Origin: Brachionus plicatilis
Taxonomy: Eukaryota > Rotifera > Eurotatoria > Ploima > Brachionidae
Assembly (NCBI GenBank): GCA_010279815.1
Contig: QEOQ01000515.1
Coordinates: forward strand, 465,630-529,629
Length of the DNA stretch: 64,000 nt
Direction of reading: 5' to 3'
Shown in pieces: positions 20,479-35,400 of the stretch. The first letter of the stretch is position 1; each line of letters starts with the position of its first letter. The notes under the pieces are model-generated. The model was not told where the DNA came from and did not search any database. It saw only the letters and a program-made list of their open reading frames with translations. The position numbers and the translations under genes are program-made.

Positions 20479-23400
20479 CTTAAAAATGTGGTAAAATTAA
20501 GAAAAAAAAAATTTTTCTTTTTTTACTATTCCATTTCTTGAAGAGAAAAAAAGCAACCATAGTAGTGATAAATTTTGGATGTGTTCGAATGGAATTTTCC
20601 GTACCATCTGATGGATAGGTCAAGTGCTTCGTGAAAAAATCGGTTCGCTTGCTGAAAATTTATTTGCTGGACTCTTAAATAAAATGCTGATAATCAATTT
20701 TATTAAGAGCTAAAACTTTAAAATTATAAATTTTGGCAAAAATTCCGTTCATAAATAAATAATTTTTTTTTGAAATAAATTTAATTTAATAAATACAAAA
20801 GACTTTAAAATAAATAATTAATTATTATGTGTTAATTTTTATGTATTTTATTCACACTATTGCGATTTTTTTAACAAAACAAATCACACCAAGAGCTTCA
20901 GCAAGCTTATCTAAAACTAATGTTTTATTTTTTAAATATTTGTATTCCAAAAATTGATGAAAATCTTTGAGAACTATTTTAAGAAAAATTAATTTTTTTG
21001 TTCATTTAAAATTTAAAAATTTTTAATTTTTTTTTTTTATAAAATTCAATTCCCTGCATTTTAATAACAAAAATTTTTTTTTGTCAGATAAATATTTTTT
21101 TAATTAAAAATAGATAATAAAAATAAAAGAAGATGCAAGTTTTTGAAAGAAGACTTTTTTCTTAGATAATTTAAAAAAAATAGACAATATATTATAAAAA
21201 GATATTTTTTGATCAGTATTTTTTTAATTAGAAAAGTAAATAATTATTGACAAAATGATATTTTGTCAATTAATATATATAAAAATGTCAATAAAAAAGA
21301 AATATTTGTCAATTAAAACGAGATAATTCGTCAGCTATACAAGAATCAATTTGAAAAAAAAAACGTCATTTAAATAAATGTTTTGTCAATTATTTTTTTA
21401 TTTTTGTCAATAAAATTTTGGTCAATTTAAAAAAATATTTGTCAAGTAAAAAAATTTTAATTTTTTTCGTACATTGTCACATAAATTCTAAAAGGACAGA
21501 AATTTTTTCCTCAATCGCATGAGCCAACTAGAAAAAACTTATAACCATTCTAAACAAATTTTTAAATAGAATAGGTTACAAATATTACGACTTTAATTTG
21601 AAATTAAGAGAAATTTAAAATAAAGTTTAAACTTACAATATTTAGGATTTCGGACATGAGCTGAACTAGGTGATTGTGTTTATTTATATTCAAGATTTGG
21701 AATATCCATTTTTTCTTCGTGTATTAGCTTTTATTTTTCTTCGATCATTAAAGACAGCAATGAGATATTTACTTATAGTACAGATATTATTGACAATTAT
21801 TGAAAAGTTAATTTGCATTTATTTTTATATATTGACAAATATTTTTTAAAAAAGACAAAATCCTTAATTACAGCTTTAATATACAATAAATAAATTTAAT
21901 TGACAAAAAAACTTATTGACATTTCTCTAAATTAATTGACGGTTTCTCTCCCTGCCTTTATTATTTTGATAATTATTAAATATTATTATTATTATTTTTA
22001 TTATTTATTCAATAAAGTCCAATCAAGGACATGTTAGTTGTTATTTAAGGAAGATTAAGAGAGAAATAAATTAAGACTAACATTATTAATCCATATACTT
22101 GCATTCTTAATTAAACTAATACAATCTAAACCTGAGTTATTTATGACACGATTAATTACAAATAGAAAGAGAATATATTACAAATTGACAAAAAAAAAAA
22201 GAAAAAAGAAAAAATATAATTATTACAAATTAATTTGTATCCAGTTCGTATGTTTTGTCAAAATAGTTTTTTAAAATTATTTTATCAAATTATTTAATTT
22301 ATTATTCGAGGAACTGTTTTAAAATTAGAATCTCTTTTTTTTTTAATTTTAATTTTAGTTTTAGAGAAAAATGTTTTATAATGTTAAATATATAATGTTA
22401 GGTAAAATTTGAATATTAAAGTAAAATCTATCAATTTGTAATGAAATGTATTATTGATTAAAAAAATAAACACTCAAATAAATAAATAGGAATTTTAATC
22501 AATTAATAAAGCTTTTGTTGCCTTATTTGGTCTTCCTCTTTTGCGTTTTTCGCTAATCAGTACATCTTTTTCTGGTGGTGGTGGTTTGACATATTTTAAT
22601 CTAATTGCAAGTCCGACTAAATGTTTGCATATGTAATGCTTGAAAAAGATTGGACAAGTGCATTTACCTTGATTATACCAATTGACTGCCATATCATCTC
22701 CATTATGTAGAGTCACGATCCATACAGCGAAAGCTCTCTTTTTGAATTGGCAAAAAGTGTTCCAACTCATTTCTTTCACATTTCTGATTTCTTCTTCACT
22801 TGCCTTTGATTCTTCACCAGCTGTTATGAAGTATTCTTTTGAGGTTTCAAACACTCGTGAGGAACTGTTTTGTTGCTTTTAGCCCAATGATAGAATTCAG
22901 TCCATTTTTTTGGTTCAACTGTGGGCAATTGAAAATTTTAATTTACAAAATTGAATATTATTGATTCTTTCTATGCTGGTAATATTTGAATGATTTATAC
23001 ATTTTATTTTTTATATTATAAATTCAAGCAGTCTTCTTTTTCTTATCTTTAATTATCATTTTCATTTAAATAATAATAGCTACTAGTATATTACCGATAA
23101 ATTAATTATTGTACCTATAATGTCAATTAAATACTGATCAACCAGATATAGATAAAAAAAAACTGATCATTTAAATTATTAATTTTAATTTTTAATTAAA
23201 TACTGATCATATAAATATTATACTGGTAAATTTTACCAATCATAATATTTAAAATACTGACCATTTAAATACAAGCCTGATAAAAATAAGTTTTGTAATT
23301 ATTTTTACTTTTTATTTTCGTCTATGTGGTCTTGCTTAAGAGACTAATAAATCGTTAAAGTTAGAATAATTTAAGACTGTGAAGAAAGCAGAAGAAGTTG

Positions 23401-26400
23401 AAGAAGCTTCAAACATTTTTTTAAAAAAGTTAAGTATTTTTAGAATTCAAATTTGAATTCTCAAAAATCAAGATATTACCTAAACTTTTTAAGATTAACA
23501 TTTATTTGATAAATAATTTTTGTTTTATTATAAAAATTTTTTTATTTCATCTACTTTTTTTGTGTTAAGACCCAAGTCTTGAGATGTCTTACTTATTATT
23601 TAATCTTGAATTAACTGCAGCCGATGCACATGTTCTAACTACTTTATAAATCACTAACCACTTGTTATAATTTCGGATTCCATTTAATAAACTATTAACT
23701 AAATTAAATTTTTTTGTTTATTTCTTGGCTTAAATCCCTAAAGTCCAAACTCAAGACTTTACATTTGAATAAAATTATTTATTTTTTATTTAATTATTTC
23801 ATAAAAATACGAGTGTTTGGCGATGGTGATGTTTAAAATAAATTAAAAATAAAAAAAAAAGTTTTTAATGATCTACTAGAAAAAAATATTTGGTTACTTT
23901 CGAAATACTTTTTAGACCCTGGAGAAGATCATTAGAGGAGTTTGAAAGGTACCTCAATAAAAAATATTTCTTTAAATACTTTTTGACTTGGATTATTTAA
24001 TATATTAAATTAAACAAAATATTAAAATTTTCATTTCTCTCAAAAGGTCCATTCATTGAATTTTTCACAAAACTATATTTTTCCATCAAAACAATAAATT
24101 TAAAACTAATTGCTAAAATTTTAATAAAATTTTTTTTATTTTACCTACTAAATTTAAATAAATAAACAAATAAACTACTAAAAATTTAAAAAAGAATTTA
24201 AATTTTTTTTTCAAATTTCCAAATATAAATTAAAATAAAAATTAAAATTAAACTCATTTAAATTTCACTTAAGAGTTAAATTTTTATTTTGTAGATTTGA
24301 GATTAAAAATGCAGGGAATAATTTATCAAAAAATAAAATTTACTTTAAATCCCAGATTTAACAAAATTAATACTATATTTTGGGGCAAAGGGGTTAAATC
24401 GGTAAAAATCTGAAATTAGGTACCAAAGCAAAAATTCCAAAGCTTAAGTTCTGAAAGAGCAAAACATGTTCTGTAAATTGTAGCAATTGATACATCCTTT
24501 GTACCAACAATATACTGATTCTGCAAAACTCTGCAAATAGTAAATTTGGGATATTACATTATATTAAAAATCTAACTCAGCTTTAAGTGGTGGTACAAAG
24601 GATGTATCAGTTGCTCCAATTTACAGAACATATTTTAGTAGAACATGTCTCAATTAAGTTTGTTTGGATCAAACTTTTTGATGGTAAAAATCGGCCGAAA
24701 TCAAATTTCAAATTTGACTAAATCTCACGAATCGCCCCTGGATTTTTTTTTAAAGTCATTTTTCAGCATCAAAAAGAAAAGAACATTTCAAGCAAAAAAA
24801 AACTTTTTATTTTACGGACCAACTCTTTTATAAAAGTATTTAAAAAGAATTTAAGACACATAATGTTGATGAGGAAAAAAAACACTTATCAAAAGTTGTC
24901 ACATAAAATAATATCCCCATCTTACAATATGTGTTAAAAAGTTTTATTTTGTGATGAGCACTTTTGTCCCAGCTAATCAAATTCTGTGCTGAAAAATATT
25001 TTTTTGTGCTGAACAGACATTTGTGTGTAGTTGACAAATTTTTACTTGTGTGGAAATAAAAAAAAAAAAATTAAAAAAAATAATTATTAAAAAAATTTAA
25101 ATTTAATTTAAATAAAAAATTTAAAAAAATTAAACTCATTTTTATTCTATAAGAAACATCACTATCAATTTTAAATTTATTAATCACTAATTAAAAAAAT
25201 GCTTAATTTAAAATCAATTTTGCTTATGAGACTTAAAACTAATAAATGATAATACAAAGATCAAAAATTAACTTACTCATATAGTCCCGAGATAAATAGA
25301 TAATGGAATTTGGATTCATAAGAGCCAGCATCATCCGTATTCTGAAAGATGTCGACAATATTCGATTTTTGATTTTTTACATATTCCTCGAGACTTTCTC
25401 GATAAATTAAGCTCTTTGTGTCATTTTTTTCTTGTATAAACATATCATTTTTAGAAACAGATTTATCAAATTTGAATTTTTTGTCCAATTTAATGATAAT
25501 GTTGGTCAATTGTTCACTGTTGTAGGTCTTGGCCTTGCACAATAAAACACCAGCAGCATCTAAATTGTTAACTTTTAGCAACAACAAAGCCATATTCGAG
25601 TGCAGAAGACTCAAGCGATTGCTTATTTGTAAAAACTGCATCCGGGTCTTGAATTTTCTGTCCAATTCGGACACATTGAACACTTCGAACAAGTCTTGGA
25701 GAACCTCTATACATTTTATTATGAATTTTAAAGCAAAGTCGATGCTGTTTATTTGTAAAGAAATTTTAGCCATTTGTTCCAGTAAATGACTATATCGAAG
25801 CTTCTCAGTATCACTCAATGGATATTTCTGTTTTTTATAAAAAAAACAATTCATAAATGTTAATGTAAATCAAAAATTTAGCCAATTTAAAGTTACTAAA
25901 ATTTGTTAAATTTTAAATAAAAGAATTCAGTAAGATCAAAATTCGAAAGAAAAATTTAAATTTTTTTTTTAGAATTTTAGCAATACATTTAAATTGAAAA
26001 TAATTTTTTTTAAAAATTCAAATATATTTCCAAAATTTAAATAATTTGAATCACCTTAAATTGACTTAAAAAAATTAATAATCTAAATTTTAAAAAATAA
26101 TCAAGAATACATCTTTTATATTTTAATTTCAAATAAACTTAAGTGCATAATTTCAGAAATAATCAATCGCGAGCAGCGATAGCAAAAAATTATAGCATTT
26201 GAAATTGTTACCAACTGTTTAGGAATACCATTAAAGCATTCATCCATTTTGAGAAAATTTCCAAACAAAATAAAAAAAACAATATTTAAAAATTAGAATT
26301 TTTCGAAAAAAAATTTAAAAGTCAGGCTCGGATTTTTGTGGTTAGTTTATTTCAAAGAATCGACAAAATTTCCTTTTTTGGTTAATTTCCGCCTTATGTA

Positions 26401-29400
26401 AAATGCAGAAGGCATCAAGTAAAAAAAATCTTTGAATCAATTGTAAAGTGAAAATCTAGTTTGAATTTTTTTAAAGCATAAATATTTGTAACATTAAACG
26501 AAAATTTAGAGATTTTTGATAAAATTATTTTTTTTCAATTTTACATGTGATCCAGAGCGCTATAAATTAAAAAAAAAATTAAATAAAATTGAATTTTTTA
26601 TTTTTCACAAAAATTCCAAGCTTTAATGTCACATTATACTTAAAAACTTGATTTTATTTTATTTAAATATGATTCTGAATTAAACAAACTTATTTAAAAT
26701 CATTTTCTCTTTCAAATGGTTGTATTTTTGACTTGAAATTATCAAAAGTTAACCTGAAAAAAACCTAATACCAAAATTATTGAAAATTGGAAAATTATTG
26801 TTTTCTTATCAATAAATTTCCGGAAGCTTGAAGTTCATGATAATTATCAAATTATCAAAATATGATTAATTAAAATTTTAATAAAAATGATGAAATTAGA
26901 TTTTTTTATTTTTTTTCTAAAATTAAACATAAGATGTTTATTATTTTAATTAAAAGATAACAAACATTTTTTTTTAATTGACCTTTAATTGATTCTTCTA
27001 AAATCTTTATTTGAAAACTTTATTTGAAGACAAATTTAAAATCGACATAAAGGTATCAATTTGGAAACCTTTATGTGGATTTTAAATTTGTCTTTTTAGT
27101 TTTCAAAATAAAGATTTTAGAAAAATCAATTAAAAATCAATTAGAAAAACAAGTTGTTTTTTTTTTAATTACAATAGTATAAATCTTATGTTTAATTTAA
27201 ATATAATTAATAAAAGCTAATTTCATCATTTTTATTAATACTATAATGAATTACATTTTGATCATTTGAACATGATCATGAACTTCAAGTTGCCATTTTC
27301 TTATTTGTAAAATAAACATAATTTAAAGATTTTTATTTTTAAACAATAAAAAATAAATATTCTATGATTGATGTGATCTATTTAATTTTTATGTAATAAG
27401 ATTGTGTTGATTAGATCATTGAAATTTAGAATTTTTTACGTAAATTTTCGCAAAAAATGGTAAAATAATAAAATCCCAAAAAAGAACGATTTTTGCCATT
27501 TCTTTTATTTAAATTCATTTTTGAATTCACTTTTTTAATTAAATATTTTTTATTTTTTTTCAATTTTTCACTGAATTTTGCGAAAAAATTGCAAATAAAA
27601 ACAAAATAGAATTAAAATAATCAATATTCTGATAATAAAGAAATAATAAGGTTAAGGAAAAAAGATGATTAATAGTCATCTTTAAATGGAACCAAAGGAT
27701 CACTTGTATTAAAGAGATGATTTTTTTTAACTTCAGGTTTATTTGCGCATTAGTGATTTTGAAAAATTTAAAGAAAATTTTTTAAACTAAAGATCCATAT
27801 TTTTTCCAATAAAACTCTATCTTGTTTTATATTTTATTTTTTTACCTTTTCTGAAGAAAATTTGCTATTTTTAAACAAAATTCTGTACAAAATTGTAGAA
27901 ATATTTTTAAAAAATGGCAAAAATCGTTCTTTTCTGGAATTTTTTTATTTTGTAAAAAATTAAAAATTCCAATGATCAAATCAACACTGTAACTCTAATT
28001 TATATTTTTTTAAAAATTTGATACATCCCCCTTTTTCATGCTCTATCGAAATTGTATGAAAATTTTGATTAAAAGACGAAAAAATGCGCTATTTTGTTTC
28101 TCATATTTTTTTTATTAATTCTTTGATACCAATATTATTTAATATTACATTAACAAAATTAATTAAATATTTCTATGATTTTTTTCATTTATTATTTTGG
28201 TGATACAAAATTAATTAAATTGAAGATTGGAAAATAAATAAGAGCTGTATTCTTCAAAAATAAAAAATACAAAATATGCATTCTTAAATTTTTACTAAAA
28301 TTTTCGGTAAATAAAAAAAAATGTCTAAAATTTTATTAAAATTTCAAAAAAAAAAAAATTGCCTACCTGAGTGACAATTCCATGAACAAAATTGAGAATC
28401 GAAAAAGCGTAATTTTCCAGAAATAGCTTATCATCCAAAAATTTCATGATGTCATTTAGAATTAGGGAACGATTGATGAGCAACAGAATGACCGAGTCGG
28501 TATACTCGGGACTAGTGTTATCGACCAAATTATCTATCAAAAAATCGGTAGAAGGGTTAAGCTCAATTGACTCCCTGTTAAAGTATTCGTCCTGGTCTGT
28601 TTCGGTCTTGCTGAATCGATCTGTCTGTTCATTTTCATATACTTTGAGCTCAATGTGATTACCTGTTATTTCAAAGTCGTACTGGCTTATGTTCTTGGTC
28701 AAATTTTTGATCAAACTTGACCGCATGTCTTCTTGACTCTTGACCAAACGGATCCAATTGCACAAATCAAACCATTGGTTCGAGTGGCGCAGCCGATATG
28801 AGTCGTAAATCTGTAGGACCTTGTAGCTAGTTAGCAGCTTGTGAAGGTTTCGAATGTCGAATGACATGTACAAATGATGAATTAGCTCGTGAACATGGCC
28901 GAGCACATCTTGGGATATTTGTTCACTGTTTGGTGCCATTGAAGACTCAATCCGGCTGCTTAAATCAAAGTTTGATTTGGTCAAGCGGTGTTCCAGTATG
29001 TCTGTTATTAACAAGTTGTGAATTTCTTTTTGCTTTGAGCTTATGTTTTGTTTAAACAGTGCTGCTGATTCTTCATTTTTTTGGTCTACATTGACGCTAA
29101 AGCCGTCTTGAGAATTTAATAATTAAAAAAAGTCTTTCAAATAGTTTATTTCAGGAATATTTGGGGATTAGAAGAATTGATCGATAAAGTTTATAGCAAT
29201 TATTTGTTAAAAATAAAATTTTCTATTAATTTTTTCAAAAAAAAATTAAAAATATTTCAATTAAATAATTTTTTAAAATTAATTTTTTGTTAAGACTTGA
29301 GTTTTGAAATATGTATTATGTAAATTGTAAATCTGCAAATTATAGGTTTAAAATCAGATCAAAAAGTAATTTGTTTATAACTTTTGAATGAAATTTGATT

Positions 29401-32400
29401 AAATCTCTCTGCAAAATGCTAAATAATGCAAAATACATGCTGAATATTGTGTGAGGCTCTGCAAAAACTCTGCATTTTGCAGCAAAATGCACGCCATTAA
29501 AAAGTATTTAATTTGACTGCGCAATTTAAATGCAGAGTTTTTGCAGAGCCTCACACAATATTCAGCATGTATTTTGCATTATTTAGCATTTTGCAGAGAG
29601 ACTTAATCAAGTACCATTCAAAAGTTATAAACAAAATACTATTTGATCTGATTTTTTTGATCCTAAACTTCAATATGCCCTTGTAATTACCATATTTTTG
29701 TAAGAAGTCAAAGTCCTGACTTGTTATTTTTTAAAAATATATTTTCAAGTTCAAGTCATACTTAGACTTGTTTTTGACTTGTTTAAACTTTTTTTTCCTG
29801 ACTTTTATACAAATCTGCTACAAAATGATAAAAAGAACAGAAAATAATGTAAAAAATTGAATAAATTTTTTTTCTAAATGTTTAAACTTAATTCTGTAAA
29901 TGCAACTTAGTGCAACATTCAAAGTTGCATCAAATATCAAGGTCTGCTAAATTTGCAGAGTTTAGCAGAAATTAAATTTCAATAAAATCGAGCGTAGGGC
30001 ATTTTGCAGAGATTTTGTACATCATTAGCAGACTTTTACAGTTGATGCAACTTTGAACCATTCTGCATTCACAGATTTAATTTTTTTACACTTTGTTCTG
30101 TTCTTTTGTACTGAATTTCACAAAACCCAGATTATATGGATATTACGTGAGAAGATATTAGCTGACCTCGATATTAGTGCCAAGCCTAAAAGAAATAGAA
30201 GCTGCAATAAAGGCTCTGAAGAACAGAAAAGCCCCGGGTATTGACGGAGTCACAGCAGAAATTTTGAAAGCTGACGGTAGGATCACAATAAGGATATTGC
30301 AAGATCTCTTCATGCAAGATATGGCGGCAAGAAATCATACCAGAGGACTGGTCAAAAGGTCTTATATTCAAGCTCCCAAAGAAAGGTAACAAAATGATTT
30401 GTGACAATTGGCGATGAATAACACTGCTACCAATAGCAAGCAAGGCGTTCTGCAGCATAATACTGCAAAGATTAAGGAACACCTTGGATGTTATACTTAG
30501 AGAAGAACAAGCAGGTTTTAGACGAGGTAGAGGATGCATAGACCAGATATTTCCACTTAAGAACATCATAGAACAAAGCCTGGAATGGAATAGCCCCCTG
30601 TATCTTAACTTCATTGACTTTAAGAAAGCCTTAGATAGCATACACAGAGAAACCTTTTGGGCTTTATTAAGATCTTATGGCTTACCACAGAAGATAGTTT
30701 ACTTGATAAAACTCTCCTACGAGAAATTCGAGTATAGCGTGATTCTGAAAAAAGGAAAATCTGAGAGTTTCAAAGTGTGTACAGGAGTCAGACAAGGGTG
30801 CATTATCTCTCCGACACTATTCCTAATATTGATTGACTATGTCACGAAGAATACAATTGTTAGTGCGAGAGGTATTCAAAGGGGATTAACTGCAAAACTT
30901 GAAGACTTAGACTTTGCGGATGATTTGGTGCTAATATCTAACATAGAGGCATATATGTATATGAAGACGCAAGACTTGGCGAACAACGCTAAACCAACTG
31001 GACTCAAAATTAATAGGGCCAAAACGAAAGTTATGTGCAAAAACACCAAATTGGATACCCCGATCACCATCGATGGTACACAAATCGAGTGTGTTAGTGA
31101 ATTCACATACTTAGAAAACACTATTAGTACAGCGATGGGAACACACATAGGCATTAAGAATATACTCGCTAAAGCAAAAAGTACCTTTGCTAGACTCCGA
31201 CCAGCAAAGAAATCGGGAGGAGGACAAAATATAGAAAGATGAAATGTAGACATGACAAAATATAGAAAGACAAAGTAAAGACTAGGACTATATATAGAAA
31301 AAAAATATAGAAAATTTTTATTATATAAAATAATTAGAGACTTTGACTTTGACCAAAACTATTAGAGACTGAACAATTTAAACCAAAAAAAAAAAGCATG
31401 AGACTAATTTGAGAATTTTACGATTAGTGACAGATTATAAAAGTGAGAATATTGAAGCATTTTTAAAAGGTTTAGGTAATAATTTACTAATTGATGGAAA
31501 AAAAATTGAAATAAAATTAATTAAACTATCCTACTCCTTTGTGTAATTGCTATCTTGTAATTTCTTCTTTTGTTCTTTAACTGTCCAATTTTTAAAAATC
31601 CTTAAACTTCCTCATGTACCTTTATTCATTTTAACTTTCATTTTCTATCATTTTTTTATTTATTTATTTTAAAACTTATTTTAACAAAACTTTTAATTTT
31701 ATTTTATTTTACCGTTTTTTTTTTTTTTTATCTGAAGGAGCTAATGCTCGATAAAGATATACAAATAAATAAATATTCATTGTATAATTTTGAATTCGAT
31801 ATCTTTACTTTCTATATTTTTTTTCTACATTTTTTTTTCGGGTAAATTCGATATTTTTTTTCCAGGTAAATTCTATAATATCCAATAAAAATTTTTTTAT
31901 ATTGTCTTTCTATATTTTGTCACACTGAGTAGAAATCAAACAGCTACAGCTAGGAAACAAAACTTAAACTATACAACAGTGTAGTAAAAGCAACATTGAT
32001 GCACGGAAGTGAATGTTGGGGGATGTGTGAATCTGACAGGAAAAGCCTTAACACCTTCCACACTAGAATCTTGCGGAGGATACACTGGCACGAGACATTG
32101 TCGAATGCTGATCTATACAGAAGAAAAAATTCAGAGCCATTAAGTCAATGCATTAAGAACAAAAGACTGCGGTGGTTTGAGCATGTTCTTAGAATGAAAG
32201 AAACACGGATACCAAAAAGAACAATGAACACCTCAAGGGCGACGTAAGGTAGGACGTAAAATGGAGGTCAACAATCACGAAAGGGCTCATCGAAATGGGA
32301 ATGACATGGGGAAAAGCAAGGGTAAAGGCAAAGATCGACTTGAGTTGAAATCAAAAGTAATGACCCTATGCTCCACAAGGAGTGAATAAGGAAAAAAAAA

Positions 32401-35400
32401 TTAACACAAGAGTCAATTTATGTCCAAATTGAATAAAAATGGTACCAAATTAAAGCTGAGATAAAAATAAAATTAGTGCTTTTTACAGAATCCAAAAAAA
32501 TTAAGTATTAACAAAGTTATTGTCTTTTTGCTTTTAGTGCGTTTTAGTATGTTTTTGTAAAAAAATATTCTAGCTCATTCAATTAATGTCCAAATTGAAT
32601 AAAAATGGTACCAAATTAAAGCTGAGATAAAAATGAACTTAGTGCTTTTTACAGAATTCAAAAAAAAATAAAAAAAATGTTTAACTTACCCAAAAGCAAC
32701 GCTTGTACAGCCTCCTTAAAATAAACATGTGAAAATTGAATACGACCATTTAGGCCCTCGTGCAAAAAGCTTCCAAACTGCATCCTAAAAGCGCTCCAAT
32801 GCATCTCACTGATGGCCAACAGGTCCACATAGCCCAGTCTATTCAGCAGCCTCATGACAGTCTCCTTGTCAAGTCCATTGGTGGACAAAGCAATGAAACA
32901 AAGAGTGGTGCCTATCCATCCCGGACTATCCAGCGACAATGGCACACTCTCGTCCACTGACCAGTTATTTTTTCTCAAGTATCTTTTCAAAATTTTCTGG
33001 ATCATTTCTCTGATGGTGGCCACGTCCTCAAAGTACGAGTTCATTATGTTTACCGAGTTGTTGAGCAGGGACGAGGCCGATGATCTTGACGTCACTATTT
33101 CATGTCCCTCCACCAAACTGCCATCCACACTGCTTGCCGTCACACTGTTCAATCGGCTCATGTGCACCGGGTGATTTTTGAATATCTCTTTGTCAAACGA
33201 GAATATCTCTTGAGCAATGAGTGACAAAAAGAGCGGGTTGTGCACATGCTCCGATGTTTTCAGCTCGCTGAATATGCTCACATACTTGGTGTACAAAACA
33301 TTTAGCTTGGTGTCCTCTGTGGCGCCCAGATACTGCGCAAAAAACTTGTCATAATCACACTCTTGGTCCAGAAGGCTTAGGCTTTGAAGCAGACAGTCGC
33401 TTCGCTTGGTCAGCTCGCGGTAAAATTCGCTTGAATCGCGCACACTAAACACAAACTTGCATTCAGCTTGGTCCACTTTTTGCGGCAGCCATTGACTCAC
33501 AGGCAAGCTCATCTTGGCGCTCAGCTCACTCAGTCCATCTATGAATATACTGGCAGGCCCTAGGAGCAGCGCTGCGTGGAACTGCTCAACAATTGACTTC
33601 TGGTCGAACAACTCGGAGTCAAGACTCGTTGCCGAGTCCTTGTTCAGATATTTGGCCCTTAGTTTAGATGTAATATTTGCCAGAGTGGTTATGAGGTGGT
33701 CGTGCGGCTCTAGGAAATAGAACAAACAGAATGGTGCGCACTGATTTGTCTGCTGGGCGTTGATCACGTACTGTTGATAGAGACTGGCCATGAAGGTTGT
33801 TTTGCCGTGGCCGCGCGGGCCCGACACCGCACAGATTTGTTTCTGCTTGGCGATTGGCGCCGGCGTGAACGTGCTCGACAAGTTCAGGTGTCTTAGCTTG
33901 AGAATTTCCAGAAAGTCCTCTTTTTCGTCTTCCAGGTCGGCGTCAAAGCTGTACATGTTGAAGTCGTCCATGGTTTCGTTCTTGAATTCTTGTGACGCTT
34001 CCAGCTTGAAGCTGACGCTGGTCGATTGACGCCGCCTCAAAAATGTGTCCACCGATTTGGCCAAATTGAGAAAATTGTGCGTGAACACCGCATTGCTTAG
34101 CTTGTTGAATACCAGGCTTTCGGTCTTTAGCAGACTTCTTGTCTTCAAAAAATCTGAGCTAATACTTAAAAAGACTAAATGGTCACTTTTAAAAATGTTC
34201 TATCACATGTCACCATGAAAAGGACATTGAATTAATTTTTTTTATTTTGGCATCGTTTTTTCGTTAGTAGATAAATATTTTTTTTAGTAAGTAATTTTAT
34301 TTAAAAAAATTAGATAAATTATTTTTTTAATGAGATAAAAATATTATTTAGTAGATAATTTTAGGCTTATATTTAACATCGAAAATTTAATTTATTTTAT
34401 TTATTTATTTGTTTGTTTATCTGTATTGAGCTAGTGTACCTTTAGAATAAAAAAAAAAAAATAAATAAATAAATAAATAAAAGAAAAAATATATGGTAAC
34501 CTAGTCTAAAGGGGTTATGGGTTAATAGGGTGAACGAATTTGAAAAACCCCTATATCTCCTTCATTTTTAAAGCTACTACTTAAAAAAATATCTTGATAT
34601 GTAGAACTCGAGGAGAGAAATCGAATGATATGTGTGAAATATTTAAAAAAAAAATCGTTATATGCTTTTTTTTCTCTTAAAGTTCGACTACGCCTAATGA
34701 GGTGAAAAAGCCTCGAATTAGTGATTCGGGAGAAGGGTGCTTTAAGGCCCTAGGTAATACTTAAGCTCTAACCTATTTCGCTTGTTAGATTCAGCACATG
34801 CTAAAGTATCTAAGAGAATTTTTTTAGAATTTTAGGAAATGTCCTTAGGGCTTCATCTAATGGGGTTTTTTTTTAGGGCTTAAAAGGTTAAATAGATTTA
34901 ACCCTATTAGTCAAAAAAATCACCCAATTAGTCCAAATAAGATTCTATTTAACCCATTTAATCGAATAAGACTAGAAAATGCAGTGACACTATTTTTTAT
35001 TATTAAAAAATATTGTAAAATTATATTCTCTCTCTAACTCTCAAATTTTTTTTTTTTTTAAACCGAGTTTTTATTTCAAACATAAAAAAAAGCAAATTGT
35101 TTAAAAATAAGCTTAAAATGTCACAGAACAAAGAAATCCAATCTAAAAAAAAATTATACTGTTCAAAATCTAAAAGACGCAATCAGTGAAGCTAAATAAG
35201 AACAAGAAGAGGTCAAAAAAGCTAAAAAAGGAACTGGAAGAGGAAGAGGACGACCACGAAAGCTTGTTGAAAGCAAATTAACATCAGATTAAAATGATAA
35301 CTTATCAGAATCCGAAATATTGTGTAGCTCATGTGAAACAAAGATGGCTGCGAAGAAAGAGAACACGTCAAAATGGTAATCTTGTGAAGAGTGCTCAAAT

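Larger units (their letters stand above)
30165..32398 (+). pseudogene. 5'-truncated non-LTR retrotransposon reverse transcriptase (L1/RTE-like)
   Basis: The reverse-transcriptase core is recognisable in pieces: KNRKAPGIDGVTAEILKA near 30213-30270, EEQAGFRRGRGCIDQIF near 30502, TGVRQGCIISPTLF near 30783 and the catalytic FADDLVLIS near 30914. After an inserted TIR element (31224-31921) the same protein resumes as ATLMHGSECWG (31990) and LRRIHWHETLSNADLYRR through RLRWFEHVLRM to ~32247. Several frame changes and an in-frame TGA (~30418) make it dead. The 3' end near 32398 has a CTCCACAAGGAG hairpin and a poly-A tail. The endonuclease half is absent (5' truncation). It lies in the intron between the 32690 and 29106 exons, opposite to the host gene. 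Confidence 0.88.

Noticed and set aside
30186..31253. Minus-strand frames of 125 and 151 codons
   Set aside because: They are antisense to the reverse-transcriptase coding region, which is the real signal.
32760..34029. Several plus-strand frames of 66-106 codons
   Set aside because: They are antisense shadows of the NACHT exon, which has clear Walker motifs on the minus strand.
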